The position numbers and the translations under genes are program-made. From Chitinophagales bacterium (GTDB lineage: Bacteria > Bacteroidota > Bacteroidia > Chitinophagales > Chitinophagaceae), in NCBI GenBank assembly GCA_025355935.1, contig JANXYS010000170.1, forward strand, positions 1 through 13,476: a stretch of DNA of 13,476 nt, given 5' to 3'. The notes beneath the pieces were generated by a model. That model saw only the letters and a list, made by a program, of their open reading frames with translations, was not told the DNA's origin and did not search any database. Positions 7,153-13,476 of this stretch are shown one piece after another (position 1 is the first letter of the stretch; every line of letters starts with the position of its first letter).

Positions 7153-7896
7153 ATGAAAATAATTCCACTCAGCGAAGGCGCTTTTACTATTGATAAAACA
7201 AAGCTATTTGTACCGTTTGATGAAAAAACAGATGACCTGCAGGAGAGGCCTCTTGGTAGCTTGTTGGTGGAGATACAGCCGTTCCTTGTAATTACACAGG
7301 ATGATGTAATTCTTATCGATACGGGACTGGGCTTTCGCAATCCGGACGACAGCCTGCAGATCCATCAGAATCTTTTGGATAATGGTATCGGGCCCATGGA
7401 AGTGACTAAGGTATTGATGAGTCATCTTCATAAAGATCATTCCGGGGGAATTGCGATAGAAGATCATATTCTTGGCAGGCAATTCATGAGCTTCCCTAAT
7501 GCTATCTATTATGTGAATCAAGATGAATACAGGTATGCAATGGAAAAGGGAGCACCCTCATATACGCCGCATGAATTTTCCCTGCTCGGTAATTCAGACC
7601 AGGTAGTTTTTACCTCTGGCAATGGCAAGATAAACGACTGTATAAGGTATGAAGTTTCGGGTGCACACAGTCCATACCACCAGGTTTTTAAATTAGAGGA
7701 AGACGGCGAGATTGTATTTTACGGCGGCGATGTTGCCCCGCAATTACAACAGATGAAAAACAGGTTTATTGCAAAGTACGATTACGAAGGAAAGCGATGT
7801 ATGGAATTAAGACAGGAATGGTGGAAACAGGGGCAGGAGGAGCACTGGACTTTTCTTTTTTACCACGATATAAAAACGCCGGTGATGAAGGTTTAA
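7153..7896 (+). CDS. MBL-fold metallo-hydrolase, lactonase-like metal site
   Basis: A 247-residue cytoplasmic enzyme of the metallo-beta-lactamase superfamily. The full set of dinuclear metal ligands is present: D56 in IDTG, the HxHxDH motif at 91-96 (SHLHKDHSGG), H172 in SGAHSPYHQ, D193 in YGGDVAP and H238 near the C-terminus in FYHD. The size and spacing from the first motif to H172, D193 and H238 resemble AiiA/AttM-type N-acyl-homoserine lactonases, whose ligands fall at nearly the same intervals; that comparison is from memory, and many MBL hydrolases of unknown substrate share it. There is no signal peptide. ATG 7153 gives the expected first strand MKIIPLSEGAFTID. The gene is preceded by the repeat element and a possible -7 box at 7110, and followed by an AT-rich hairpin at 7966-8006. 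No quorum-sensing gene is seen in the window, so the lactonase role is only a possibility. Confidence 0.9.
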   Translation: MKIIPLSEGAFTIDKTKLFVPFDEKTDDLQERPLGSLLVEIQPFLVITQDDVILIDTGLGFRNPDDSLQIHQNLLDNGIGPMEVTKVLMSHLHKDHSGGIAIEDHILGRQFMSFPNAIYYVNQDEYRYAMEKGAPSYTPHEFSLLGNSDQVVFTSGNGKINDCIRYEVSGAHSPYHQVFKLEEDGEIVFYGGDVAPQLQQMKNRFIAKYDYEGKRCMELRQEWWKQGQEEHWTFLFYHDIKTPVMKV

Positions 7897-7965
7897 AAAG
7901 GAGGCCTGCCCTAAAAAGAGCTGGCCGTTGCTAACCTATGAAAAACACCTTCTACAAAAATAGAT

Positions 7966-8006
7966 TAAAAAAATTGACATACAACATTAAATGTTTAATT
8001 TTTTTA
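7966..8006 (+). terminator. AT-rich inverted repeat, probable terminator for the MBL-fold gene
   Basis: TAAAAAAATT (7966-7975) and AATTTTTTTA (7997-8006) are exact reverse complements, enclosing a second small dyad AACAT/ATGTT (7983-7995). The right arm supplies a run of seven T. It lies 70 bp beyond the stop of the hydrolase gene, in the gap between convergent transcription units, and by symmetry could act on both strands. The stem has no G-C pairs, so it would be weak. Confidence 0.4.
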
Positions 8007-8057
8007 GATTGAATAAAGCGTTGAATTACACAGTTTTACCTCTTTTTATTAATTAAA

Positions 8058-8084
8058 ATACCCTTTTCCTTTAGAAAAGGGTAT
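8058..8084 (-). terminator. Intrinsic terminator of the sigma-factor operon
   Basis: ATACCCTTTTC (8058-8068) and GAAAAGGGTAT (8074-8084) form a perfect 11-bp stem with a 5-nt loop. Read on the minus strand it is followed by TTTAATTAATAAAAAG, a moderate T-rich tail. It lies about 39 bp past the stop of the last gene of the minus-strand operon and, with the hairpin at 7966-8006, closes the convergent gap. Confidence 0.75.
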
Positions 8085-8122
8085 AAATTATATGTATCTG
8101 ATTTAAATTTTGAAAGACAGTG

Positions 8123-8548
8123 TTATTGCTTCCACATTTGTCCGCGAGCTTTGTTCTGCAGTCTTTGTTCGCGCATTTTCCTGAGCCGTTCAATCATTTT
8201 TCTCCGGAATTCAGCGTCCGTTTTAAAAAAAGTATTTGTCCTTTCGGCCCCGACAATTTTAATAAAACGATCCTGGTATTTCTTCTTAATATTTAACACA
8301 GCCTGCTGCCTGTCGATCTCATTCAAATCAATGGAAACTCCCTTTATTTCTGCGTCATATTGTGTATGTACAGGCCAGAATCTTTGCGCTTCGTCCTCCG
8401 TGAGTTTAAGTTCCTGGCTAACATAGGCAATATATAAGGCCTGGATCTTTTGTTCGCGCTTCGGGCCATCGTTGTCGCTGCCAACCTGCGCGGTTACTAT
8501 GTTTAATGAGCCTATTAAGATAAAAAGGGAAAGTAAAATATGTTTCAT
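8123..8548 (-). CDS. Small exported Spy/CpxP-like protein, third gene of ECF sigma operon
   Basis: A 141-residue exported protein with a clear signal peptide (MKHILLSLFILIGSLNIVTA, cleavage before Q21). The mature part is almost entirely helical and charged: KREQKIQALYIAYVSQEL, then LTEDEAQRFWPVHTQYDAE (49-67), and a long basic C-terminal helix (FRRKMIERLRKMREQRLQ, 114-131). The LT-x-x-EA-x-FWP-x-xxQY motif is typical of Bacteroidota proteins encoded beside ECF sigma factors, often labelled sensor of ECF-type sigma factor or hypothetical, and broadly resembles the LTxxQ helical-hook family (Spy, CpxP, CnrX), which bind unfolded proteins or metals. It begins 9 bp after the membrane protein gene, so the two are almost certainly co-transcribed. 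A periplasmic stress or metal sensor acting through the upstream membrane protein is inferred, not shown. The mature protein has no cysteine and only one histidine (H61), so CnrX-type metal sensing is not obvious. Confidence 0.8.
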   Translation of the reverse strand: MKHILLSLFILIGSLNIVTAQVGSDNDGPKREQKIQALYIAYVSQELKLTEDEAQRFWPVHTQYDAEIKGVSIDLNEIDRQQAVLNIKKKYQDRFIKIVGAERTNTFFKTDAEFRRKMIERLRKMREQRLQNKARGQMWKQ

Positions 8549-8557
8549 CTCGGGGTA

Positions 8558-9307
8558 TTAATTGTTTAAATTCATTTTGCTTAAAACATTATCGAGGGTA
8601 TTGTCATTCATAATATATTCATCCGCATCCGGTAGTGCCATTTCATCTGTTGCAGAGGCTACGAGCGCTGCATTTACATCCTGTCCGCTTTCAGTAAGAT
8701 ATTTCTCAATATCTCCCGCCGAAATTTTATCAAGTTCCGAATCAAAGCTTTTATTTTTGATTATTTCACTGGCCTGCAGCATTGCCGTTTCAGGACTCGC
8801 CACGGTGTCAGCCGTTTTGTTATTAAAAATACTCAATATGCTTAATCCTATGATGCCTGTAATGGCTGCTGCAACCATATACCTCAGCATGCCGCGATTG
8901 CTTTTCATTGGAACTACTTTTGTAGGCAGTGCTACTTCTTTAATGCTACCAGCTGCTAACTGTTCAAAATAACCGTCTGGCACAGTAAATACGTTCCGGT
9001 TACCGACTGCAGCAAGGGTAGGAGACAGAAGCCTTGTTTCTTCCATCACCGTTAACGTTTCTTCCTGCCTGATGCGGTTCATTATATTACCCGCAAGCTG
9101 GTCAAAATAGCCTTCAGGAACTGCGAATGGCTGTTTCACTGCAGCATCCAGCAAGCCACTACTTTCTTCCTTCACCAGCTCAAGCATGGCTTCCGGAAAG
9201 TTAACAAAGAAACTATCCGGAACGGTAAATACATTTACAGCTGGCACCCGGGCCAGCGTTGGTGCTGATTCTTTTAACTCACTTAATATGTCAATTCTCC
9301 TGGTCAT
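8558..9307 (-). CDS. Single-pass membrane protein with three VPxGYF repeats, probable anti-sigma factor
   Basis: A 249-residue protein encoded 34 bp after an ECF sigma gene. The N-terminal ~138 residues are predicted cytoplasmic and contain three copies of a motif: NVFTVPDSFFVNF (25-37), PFAVPEGYFDQL (60-71) and NVFTVPDGYFEQL (105-117). Copies 1 and 3 share a longer block (PTLARVPAVNVFTVP against PTLAAVGNRNVFTVP) spaced by 80 residues. One transmembrane helix follows at 141-161 (MVAAAITGIIGLSILSIF), then an acidic C-terminal region of about 85 residues, expected in the periplasm, with DIEKYLTESG and ALPDADEYI. It has no Cys, His or Trp, so it cannot be a zinc-binding (ZAS) anti-sigma factor. 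The role is inferred from gene order and topology: holding the sigma factor at the membrane until an envelope signal, perhaps relayed by the next gene's product. VPxGYF-repeat proteins beside ECF sigma factors occur elsewhere in Bacteroidota, mostly unnamed. Confidence 0.8.
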   Translation of the reverse strand: MTRRIDILSELKESAPTLARVPAVNVFTVPDSFFVNFPEAMLELVKEESSGLLDAAVKQPFAVPEGYFDQLAGNIMNRIRQEETLTVMEETRLLSPTLAAVGNRNVFTVPDGYFEQLAAGSIKEVALPTKVVPMKSNRGMLRYMVAAAITGIIGLSILSIFNNKTADTVASPETAMLQASEIIKNKSFDSELDKISAGDIEKYLTESGQDVNAALVASATDEMALPDADEYIMNDNTLDNVLSKMNLNN

Positions 9308-9341
9308 GTTCGTGTATCAGACTCCTTTTAAGGGTATTCGT

Positions 9342-9896
9342 TTAATGATTAAGTATAAAATCCTCTATCTTTTTTACTGCGTGGTGGTAACTTGCTTTCA
9401 GGGCACCCTCGCTGGTTTCCAGTACCCTGCTCATCTGTTCATAAGGCATTTCCTCGAAATAGCGCAGGTTAAACACGGCTTTTTGCTTTTCCGGAAGCCG
9501 CTGGATGGCTAATTGTAATTTCCATTCCAGCTTGTTACCGTCAAAATCTTTGTCGGCTACCAGTTTATTTGACATTGCACTATTATCATCATCACTAATT
9601 GATACCGACGATCGCTTCTTTTGTTGCTCAAGGAATGTAAGGCTTTCGTTCGTGGCAATGCGATAAAGCCAGGTATATAATTGGCTGTCTTCGCGAAAAT
9701 TTGCCAGGTTCTTCCACACTTTTATAAACACATTTTGCAATACATCGTTTGCATCTTCATGGTCTACCACCATACGCCGGATATGCCAGTAAAGCTTTTC
9801 CTGGTACTTTTTAATGATCCGCGTGTACGCGCTTTCTTTTGTTGCGTCTTCTTTAAAGAGCAGCAACAATTCTTTGTCGTCTAAGTGGTCGGCCAT
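9342..9896 (-). CDS. ECF (sigma-70 family) RNA polymerase sigma factor
   Basis: A 184-residue sigma factor of the extracytoplasmic function group. Region sigma-2 spans about residues 23-91, with the -10 recognition and melting segment DANDVLQNVFIKVWKNL (48-64) and FREDSQLYTWLYRIATN (67-83). A variable acidic linker follows (SISDDDNSAMSN, 99-110), then region sigma-4 (about 126-178): LPEKQKAVFNLRYFEEM (134-150) and the helix-turn-helix PYEQMSRVLETSEGALKASYHHAVKKI. There is no sigma-1.1, sigma-3 or C-terminal extension. It is the first gene of an operon with the probable anti-sigma factor (34 bp gap) and the exported Spy-like protein. Its own promoter (9915-9945) fits the vegetative Bacteroidota consensus, so basal expression probably depends on the housekeeping sigma factor; an additional autoregulated promoter cannot be excluded. 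Confidence 0.95.
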   Translation of the reverse strand: MADHLDDKELLLLFKEDATKESAYTRIIKKYQEKLYWHIRRMVVDHEDANDVLQNVFIKVWKNLANFREDSQLYTWLYRIATNESLTFLEQQKKRSSVSISDDDNSAMSNKLVADKDFDGNKLEWKLQLAIQRLPEKQKAVFNLRYFEEMPYEQMSRVLETSEGALKASYHHAVKKIEDFILNH

Positions 9897-9914
9897 AATT
9901 TAATTGAAGTACTG

Positions 9915-9945
9915 CAAATGTAACGTACAGACTGCTGGGCGCAAA
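9915..9945 (-). promoter_or_regulatory. Promoter of the ECF sigma operon (TTTG-N19-TACATTTG)
   Basis: On the minus strand, TTTG (complement of 9942-9945) is separated by exactly 19 nt from TACATTTG (complement of 9915-9922). This fits the Bacteroidota vegetative promoter consensus at both elements. The expected start site, a few bases below 9915, leaves a leader of only about 10-15 nt before ATG 9896. Confidence 0.7.
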
Positions 9946-10002
9946 AATAGTTTAAATGCGGGATTGTCGTGGAAAGTGTCTGGCAGTGGCTCGATTAAGG
10001 TA

Positions 10003-10482
10003 TTAACCGGGGATAACAGCGGGCGTAAAATGTTTTACCAGCAATACGATTTGCCCGAGATGATACGCGTCGTGCTGGATAATGCCCTGCAGGTGATCGT
10101 AAAAACTCATGCCGTTAGCAGCATATACTTTATTAAGATGATCGCGCTTTAATTTTTCCAGGAACAGCATCCACTCCTGCTGGCTTTGTTCAAAGCGACT
10201 AAGGGTATTTACCCACGCGGACTCACTGTCATCCGTAACCGGTAAAAAATAATTGTGTTCTGGCGTTGTGATAATCTTTCCACTTAAACGTTCTATAATA
10301 TTCAGCCGCCACCAGATCATGTGGTTCGTAATTTCCCAGACCGAATTGATGGCAGGGTTTAACTTAAAGGCTGCCTGTGCAGCTGTTAAGTTTAGGAGTG
10401 TGTTCTCGATCGTAATTTCAAGCCACGGAGCCCCGTTATAGAGGTCCTTCATTAATTTCTTAATGCGTTTTACTTCTTTCAT
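10003..10482 (-). CDS. DinB-superfamily (four-helix, metal-binding) protein
   Basis: A 159-residue cytoplasmic protein with the DinB/YfiT four-helix-bundle pattern. The three metal-binding histidines are in place: H54 in ITNHMIWWR, and H137 and H141 in IIQHDAYHLGQI, with the usual Trp-rich helix after the first His and the GQI after the last. Family members include damage-inducible proteins, bacillithiol S-transferases and mycothiol-dependent enzymes, but most are uncharacterised. A thiol-transferase-like role is possible and nothing in the context settles it. The start ATG 10482 is preceded by GGCAGG at a short distance, a plausible Shine-Dalgarno signal and one of few in this window. The gene lies 90 bp downstream of the transketolase half, separated from it by a possible terminator, and 106 bp upstream of the sigma operon, which has its own promoter. 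Confidence 0.85.
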   Translation of the reverse strand: MKEVKRIKKLMKDLYNGAPWLEITIENTLLNLTAAQAAFKLNPAINSVWEITNHMIWWRLNIIERLSGKIITTPEHNYFLPVTDDSESAWVNTLSRFEQSQQEWMLFLEKLKRDHLNKVYAANGMSFYDHLQGIIQHDAYHLGQIVLLVKHFTPAVIPG

Positions 10483-10535
10483 CCTGCCGGCTTAAAAGAG
10501 TTTTTGACAAAATTGGGTAGATAAAATAGGAGTGT

Positions 10536-10558
10536 AAAAAAAGCCAGCAATGCAGCTG
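10536..10558 (-). terminator. Possible terminator after the transketolase half gene
   Basis: On the minus strand a short CAGC/GCTG stem (10545-10548 and 10555-10558 on the plus strand) around a 6-nt loop is followed, two bases on, by a run of seven T (complement of 10536-10542). It lies 15 bp beyond the transketolase stop codon. The position and T-tract are good but the stem is only 4 bp, so it is tentative. Confidence 0.4.
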
Positions 10559-10572
10559 TCCGTTATTTTAAG

Positions 10573-11529
10573 TTATTTTTTTCGCATCATCACTTTTTCT
10601 ACTGCGGCTACAATGTTATCGGTATCAAGGCCATATTTTACAAGCAAATCCATAGGCTTACCACTTTCACCAAAAGTATCGTTGGTACCGATATATTCAA
10701 TCGGTATAGGGTTATGCCTGGCAGCTACCTGTGCAATACTGTCGCCTAAACCACCAATAATATTATGTTCTTCGCATGTTACTGCGCAACCCGTTTTTTG
10801 AATAGATGCCTTTACCGCCTCAACATCCAGCGGTTTGATAGTATGAATATTGATGAGCTCAACGCTGATACCTTTTACTTCTAATATGCGCGCTGCTTCT
10901 ACGGCTTTCCATACCAGGTGACCGCATGCAAAAACGGATACATCTTTTCCTTCATTCATATGCTGGGCCTTACCTAAAACGAAATCTTCTTCCTTCGTAA
11001 ATATGGGCCATACGGGGCGGCCAAAGCGCAGGTAAACAGGGCCTTCAAATTTTGCGATAGCTTTAGTGGCAGCCTTGGTTTGATTATAATCACAAGGAAC
11101 AACAACCGTCATCCCGGGTAACATTTTCATTAAGCCAATATCTTCTAATATTTGGTGCGTAGCGCCGTCTTCACCAAGTGTGAGGCCCGCGTGCGACGCA
11201 CATATTTTTACATTCTTGTTACTATAGGCTACGCTCTGCCTGATTTGGTCGTATACGCGGCCGGTGCTAAAATTTGCGAACGTTGTGGTAAACGGAATTT
11301 TACCACCGATGGCCAGGCCGGCGGCGATACCAATCATATTAGCTTCTGCAATACCAACCTGTATAAAACGCTCGGGAAACTCCTTCATGAATGCCTGCAG
11401 CTTCAACGAGCCGGCAAGGTCTGCAGTAAGTGCCACAACCTGGTCGTTGTCACGACCGGCTTCCAAAATTCCATCGCCAAAGCCACTCCTGGTATCTTTG
11501 TTTCCTGTTACTTCAATCGTATTAAGCAT
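10573..11529 (-). CDS. Transketolase, C-terminal subunit (split transketolase)
   Basis: The 318-residue product corresponds to the pyrimidine-binding and C-terminal domains of transketolase, which moves two-carbon units between sugar phosphates in the pentose phosphate pathway. ATG 11529 is preferred over the in-frame TTG 11550 because the protein then begins MLNTIEVTGNKDTRSGFGDG, matching relatives. The pyrimidine domain (about 10-170) contains FIQVGIAEANM with E62, the glutamate that activates thiamine diphosphate, and HAGLTLGEDGATHQ (113-126). The C-terminal domain (about 190-315) contains DVSVFACGHLV and EEHNIIGGLGD. The N-terminal, diphosphate-binding half (GDG...N motif) is absent from this protein and from the window: upstream is galE, downstream a DinB protein. 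Split transketolases are common in Bacteroidota and other phyla, usually with the two halves adjacent, so here the partner must be encoded elsewhere. DXS or pyruvate-dehydrogenase beta are less likely given the match along the whole length. Confidence 0.93.
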   Translation of the reverse strand: MLNTIEVTGNKDTRSGFGDGILEAGRDNDQVVALTADLAGSLKLQAFMKEFPERFIQVGIAEANMIGIAAGLAIGGKIPFTTTFANFSTGRVYDQIRQSVAYSNKNVKICASHAGLTLGEDGATHQILEDIGLMKMLPGMTVVVPCDYNQTKAATKAIAKFEGPVYLRFGRPVWPIFTKEEDFVLGKAQHMNEGKDVSVFACGHLVWKAVEAARILEVKGISVELINIHTIKPLDVEAVKASIQKTGCAVTCEEHNIIGGLGDSIAQVAARHNPIPIEYIGTNDTFGESGKPMDLLVKYGLDTDNIVAAVEKVMMRKK

Positions 11530-11625
11530 TGATCTTTTTTTTGTTTGCAAGATAAGAAATCAAACATGATTTCGGGTGATGGTTGTAGGAGGAAAGGATC
11601 AAAAGTTTATCTCCTGCCCTGCCCC

Positions 11626-12651
11626 CTACTTATCGTTTGCGAGTTTCTCTTCCCAGGCCCAGGCTGTCCGCATCATATCTGCAAGTGTGTATTTAGGATC
11701 CCAGCCAAGTTTGCTTTTAGCTTTTTCATTGTTGGCATAGATGGCAACGACGTCACCCGGGCGTCGTCCGGCAAGGCCGTAATTTAATTTCCTGCCACTT
11801 ACTTCCTCAAACACCTTAATGGCTTCCAGTACCGTATTTCCATTACCAGTGCCAAGATTAAAGACGTCGCAATTTCCTTCGTTGCGGCCTTCAATAAGGT
11901 AATTTAAAGCAAGCGTGTGAGCATGCGCAATATCGCATACATGTATATAATCCCGTACACAACTGCCATCCCGGGTATCATAATCGTTGCCCCAAACAAG
12001 CATTTTTGGTAGTTTTCCAATAGCCGTCTGCGTAATGGCCGGTACAAGATTCGCTGGCTTACCCAGTGGAATCTCCCCTATCAACCCACTCGGATGTGCG
12101 CCTACGGGATTGAAATACCGGAGGAGGATTGCTTTCATTTCAGGGTAGCTATTGATGGTCTGCTTTACAATTCCTTCCCCCATTTGCTTTGTACTCCCAT
12201 AAGGCGATTCCGCAGGCTTAAAAGGAGTTTCTTCGGTCACCGGGATAGAATCAGGGTTTCCGTACACAGTACAAGAGGAAGAAAAAACGAAATGCGGTAC
12301 ATGAAATTCTTCGGCACACCGTAAAATGTTTATCAAAGAGTTGAGGTTATTATCGAAGTACATCAGGGGCTTTTCTACCGATTCGCCCACAGCTTTAAAA
12401 GCAGCGAAATGGATAATACCGGTGATATCATGGTTCTCTTCAAAAATAGCCTGCGTATCATCAAAGTTGCAAAGATCCACGGTATAATTTTTCACCCTTT
12501 TGCCAATAATCTCTTCTACTCCATCAAGTATACCAATGCTACTGCGACTGTTATCATCCACTGAAATTACCTCAAAACCATTTTGAACAAGATCAACAAT
12601 TGTGTGTGAGCCGATATACCCACAACCGCCGGTAACCAAAATTTTTTTCAT
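11626..12651 (-). CDS. galE: UDP-glucose 4-epimerase GalE
   Basis: A complete 341-residue extended short-chain dehydrogenase that interconverts UDP-glucose and UDP-galactose, serving the Leloir pathway and surface polysaccharide synthesis. The NAD-binding motif TGGCGYIGSH is at 7-16, the D-D-N-S acidic loop at 32-35, the catalytic S126 in SSSCTVYG, and Y151 with K155 in SPYGSTK; spacing matches E. coli GalE (S124, Y149, K153). NPVGAHPSGLIGE (181-193), TRDGSCVRDYIHV (226-238) and AGRRPGD (294-300) are all typical. By alignment from memory the residue at the gate that decides acceptance of N-acetylated sugars is I304, where E. coli has Tyr and human has Cys, so specificity cannot be fixed from sequence. 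ATG 12651 gives the canonical MKKILVTGG start. It is separated from the PiT gene by a strong terminator and from the transketolase half by 96 bp. Confidence 0.96.
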   Translation of the reverse strand: MKKILVTGGCGYIGSHTIVDLVQNGFEVISVDDNSRSSIGILDGVEEIIGKRVKNYTVDLCNFDDTQAIFEENHDITGIIHFAAFKAVGESVEKPLMYFDNNLNSLINILRCAEEFHVPHFVFSSSCTVYGNPDSIPVTEETPFKPAESPYGSTKQMGEGIVKQTINSYPEMKAILLRYFNPVGAHPSGLIGEIPLGKPANLVPAITQTAIGKLPKMLVWGNDYDTRDGSCVRDYIHVCDIAHAHTLALNYLIEGRNEGNCDVFNLGTGNGNTVLEAIKVFEEVSGRKLNYGLAGRRPGDVVAIYANNEKAKSKLGWDPKYTLADMMRTAWAWEEKLANDK

Positions 12652-12718
12652 CTAGTATTATTTAAATAAAAATACGAATTAAAAGTTTGTTAGCCGGGGC
12701 TTAAAGTTCATAGCAAAA

Positions 12719-12745
12719 AAAAGCCCAGCTGACAGCTGGGCTTTT
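12719..12745 (-). terminator. Strong intrinsic terminator of the PiT permease gene
   Basis: AAAAGCCCAGC (12719-12729) and GCTGGGCTTTT (12735-12745) form a perfect 11-bp GC-rich stem with a TGACA loop. On the minus strand it continues into a run of eight T (complement of 12715-12722, partly in the stem). It begins 5 bp after the permease stop codon and isolates galE from it. The T/A tracts on both sides mean it could also act on the opposite strand. Confidence 0.9.
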
Positions 12746-12749
12746 ATAC

Positions 12750-13476
12750 TTATTTTCTAAAAAAATGAATGAGATAGTAGATGAGGGTTGCAAGTATTCC
12801 GCTTACCGGGATGGTAAGTATCCAGGCCCACATCAGGTTAACGGTTACGCCCCAGCGCACTGCGGATAACCTTTTAGTTGCTCCCACGCCGATTATAGAT
12901 CCCGTAATAACGTGTGTTGTACTTACAGGTATTTTGAGCATTTCCGTAATGAATAACGTGATAGCGCCGGCGGATTCCGCAGCAACTCCTTCAAAAGGGG
13001 TAACCTTGGTAATGCGTGTGCCCATTGTTTTAATAATTTTCCATCCACCGCTCATGGTACCCAGGGCAATGGCAGTATAACATGCAAGCGGCACCCAATT
13101 TGGCATTTGGTTGAATTTTGCAATCTGCCCGCCACTGATTAAAGCGACTGTAATGATTCCCATTACTTTCTGAGCATCATTTCCACCGTGGCCAATACTT
13201 ACTGCCGCTGAGGAAACAAGTTGCATTTTTTTAAACCATCTTTCAGACTGAGCGTAGTTCAGGCTACTTAAAAAAAGTGAAAAAACGCTTAGTGAAATAA
13301 TGATGAAACCGATAAGCACCCATTTGAAGTTATGCGAATAAAATAGCACCTTCAAAAAATAGCTATCATAGTGTGTTTTTAGTTTAGAAGGGTCTGTTTC
13401 GATGACCTGATAAAGGAGAAAGCAGGTTGCAGCAATTACCAGTATCCCAACTATCTTGGGTAACACTCCTTTCCGG
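12750..13476 (-). CDS. PiT-family inorganic phosphate transporter, C-terminal part (5' end outside window)
   Basis: The frame runs open past the window edge (13475 is the last complete codon), so only about 241 C-terminal residues are visible; GTG 13466 is internal. The protein is strongly hydrophobic with several predicted membrane helices: IVGILVIAATCFLLYQVI, KWVLIGFIIISLSVFSLFL, VMGIITVALIS, VPLACYTAIALGTMSGGW, SAGAITLFITEML and MWAWILTIPVSGILATLIYYLI. The second PiT signature is present (SIGHGGNDAQKVMG), as are the following GGWKIIKTMG and the C-terminal STTHVITGSIIGVG, both typical of PiT permeases (PF01384). These low-affinity carriers import phosphate, often as a metal-phosphate complex, with H+ or Na+ at the inner membrane. 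The first repeat lies outside the window, as would the PhoU-like partner gene that often sits beside such permeases. Confidence 0.93.
   Translation of the reverse strand, partial: RKGVLPKIVGILVIAATCFLLYQVIETDPSKLKTHYDSYFLKVLFYSHNFKWVLIGFIIISLSVFSLFLSSLNYAQSERWFKKMQLVSSAAVSIGHGGNDAQKVMGIITVALISGGQIAKFNQMPNWVPLACYTAIALGTMSGGWKIIKTMGTRITKVTPFEGVAAESAGAITLFITEMLKIPVSTTHVITGSIIGVGATKRLSAVRWGVTVNLMWAWILTIPVSGILATLIYYLIHFFRK

Noticed and set aside
8562..8972. 136-codon plus-strand ORF
   Set aside because: Antisense shadow of the probable anti-sigma gene, whose own frame has coherent domains and operon context.
9904..10152. 82-codon plus-strand ORF over the sigma promoter and DinB 3' end
   Set aside because: Overlaps the DinB coding end in antisense and has no recognisable content.
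11152..11569. Two overlapping plus-strand ORFs opposite the transketolase half
   Set aside because: Antisense frames of a strongly conserved gene; no independent support.
10003..12651. Single operon galE - transketolase half - DinB
   Set aside because: Gaps of 96 and 90 bp and a possible terminator between transketolase and DinB argue against it, and the functions do not obviously connect.

Overview
The window looks like ordinary chromosome of a member of the Bacteroidota, most likely family Chitinophagaceae or a near relative. This is inferred from gene content and promoter style; no rRNA or other marker gene is present. Supporting signs are a TonB-dependent receptor ending in the usual C-terminal aromatic residue, TAnnTTTG-type -7 boxes in front of several genes, little Shine-Dalgarno signal, signal peptides ending in a cleavage site before Gln, a stand-alone transketolase C-terminal half, and an ECF sigma operon typical of this phylum. 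No transposase, integrase, phage gene, tRNA, rRNA or CRISPR array was seen.

Layout, left half (+ strand, 1-7896): the 3' end of a TonB-dependent receptor; a small outer-membrane transporter-like protein (MetA-pathway-of-phenol-degradation type); an MgtE magnesium channel/transporter; a secreted M13 zinc metallopeptidase; a GNAT acetyltransferase; a gene-free stretch of about 380 bp filled by a degenerate repeat element with inverted arms; and an MBL-fold hydrolase. Two hairpins separate this half from the next.

Right half (- strand, 13476-8123, listed in transcription order): the C-terminal part of a PiT phosphate permease with a strong terminator; galE; the C-terminal half of a split transketolase; a DinB-superfamily protein; then a compact three-gene operon of ECF sigma factor, single-pass membrane protein carrying three VP-x-G-Y-F repeats (probable anti-sigma factor) and a small exported Spy/CpxP-like protein. 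A near-perfect promoter (TTTG, 19-nt spacer, TACATTTG) precedes the sigma gene.

How the parts relate: most genes are single-gene housekeeping units (Mg2+ and phosphate uptake, UDP-galactose metabolism, pentose phosphate pathway, outer-membrane transport). The best candidate for a little-described system is the sigma / repeat membrane protein / periplasmic protein operon, which has the architecture of an envelope-sensing circuit but lacks the classical zinc anti-sigma motif. The second item of interest is the repeat element at about 6769-7106, whose first CCACTAAG box contains the stop codon of the GNAT gene.
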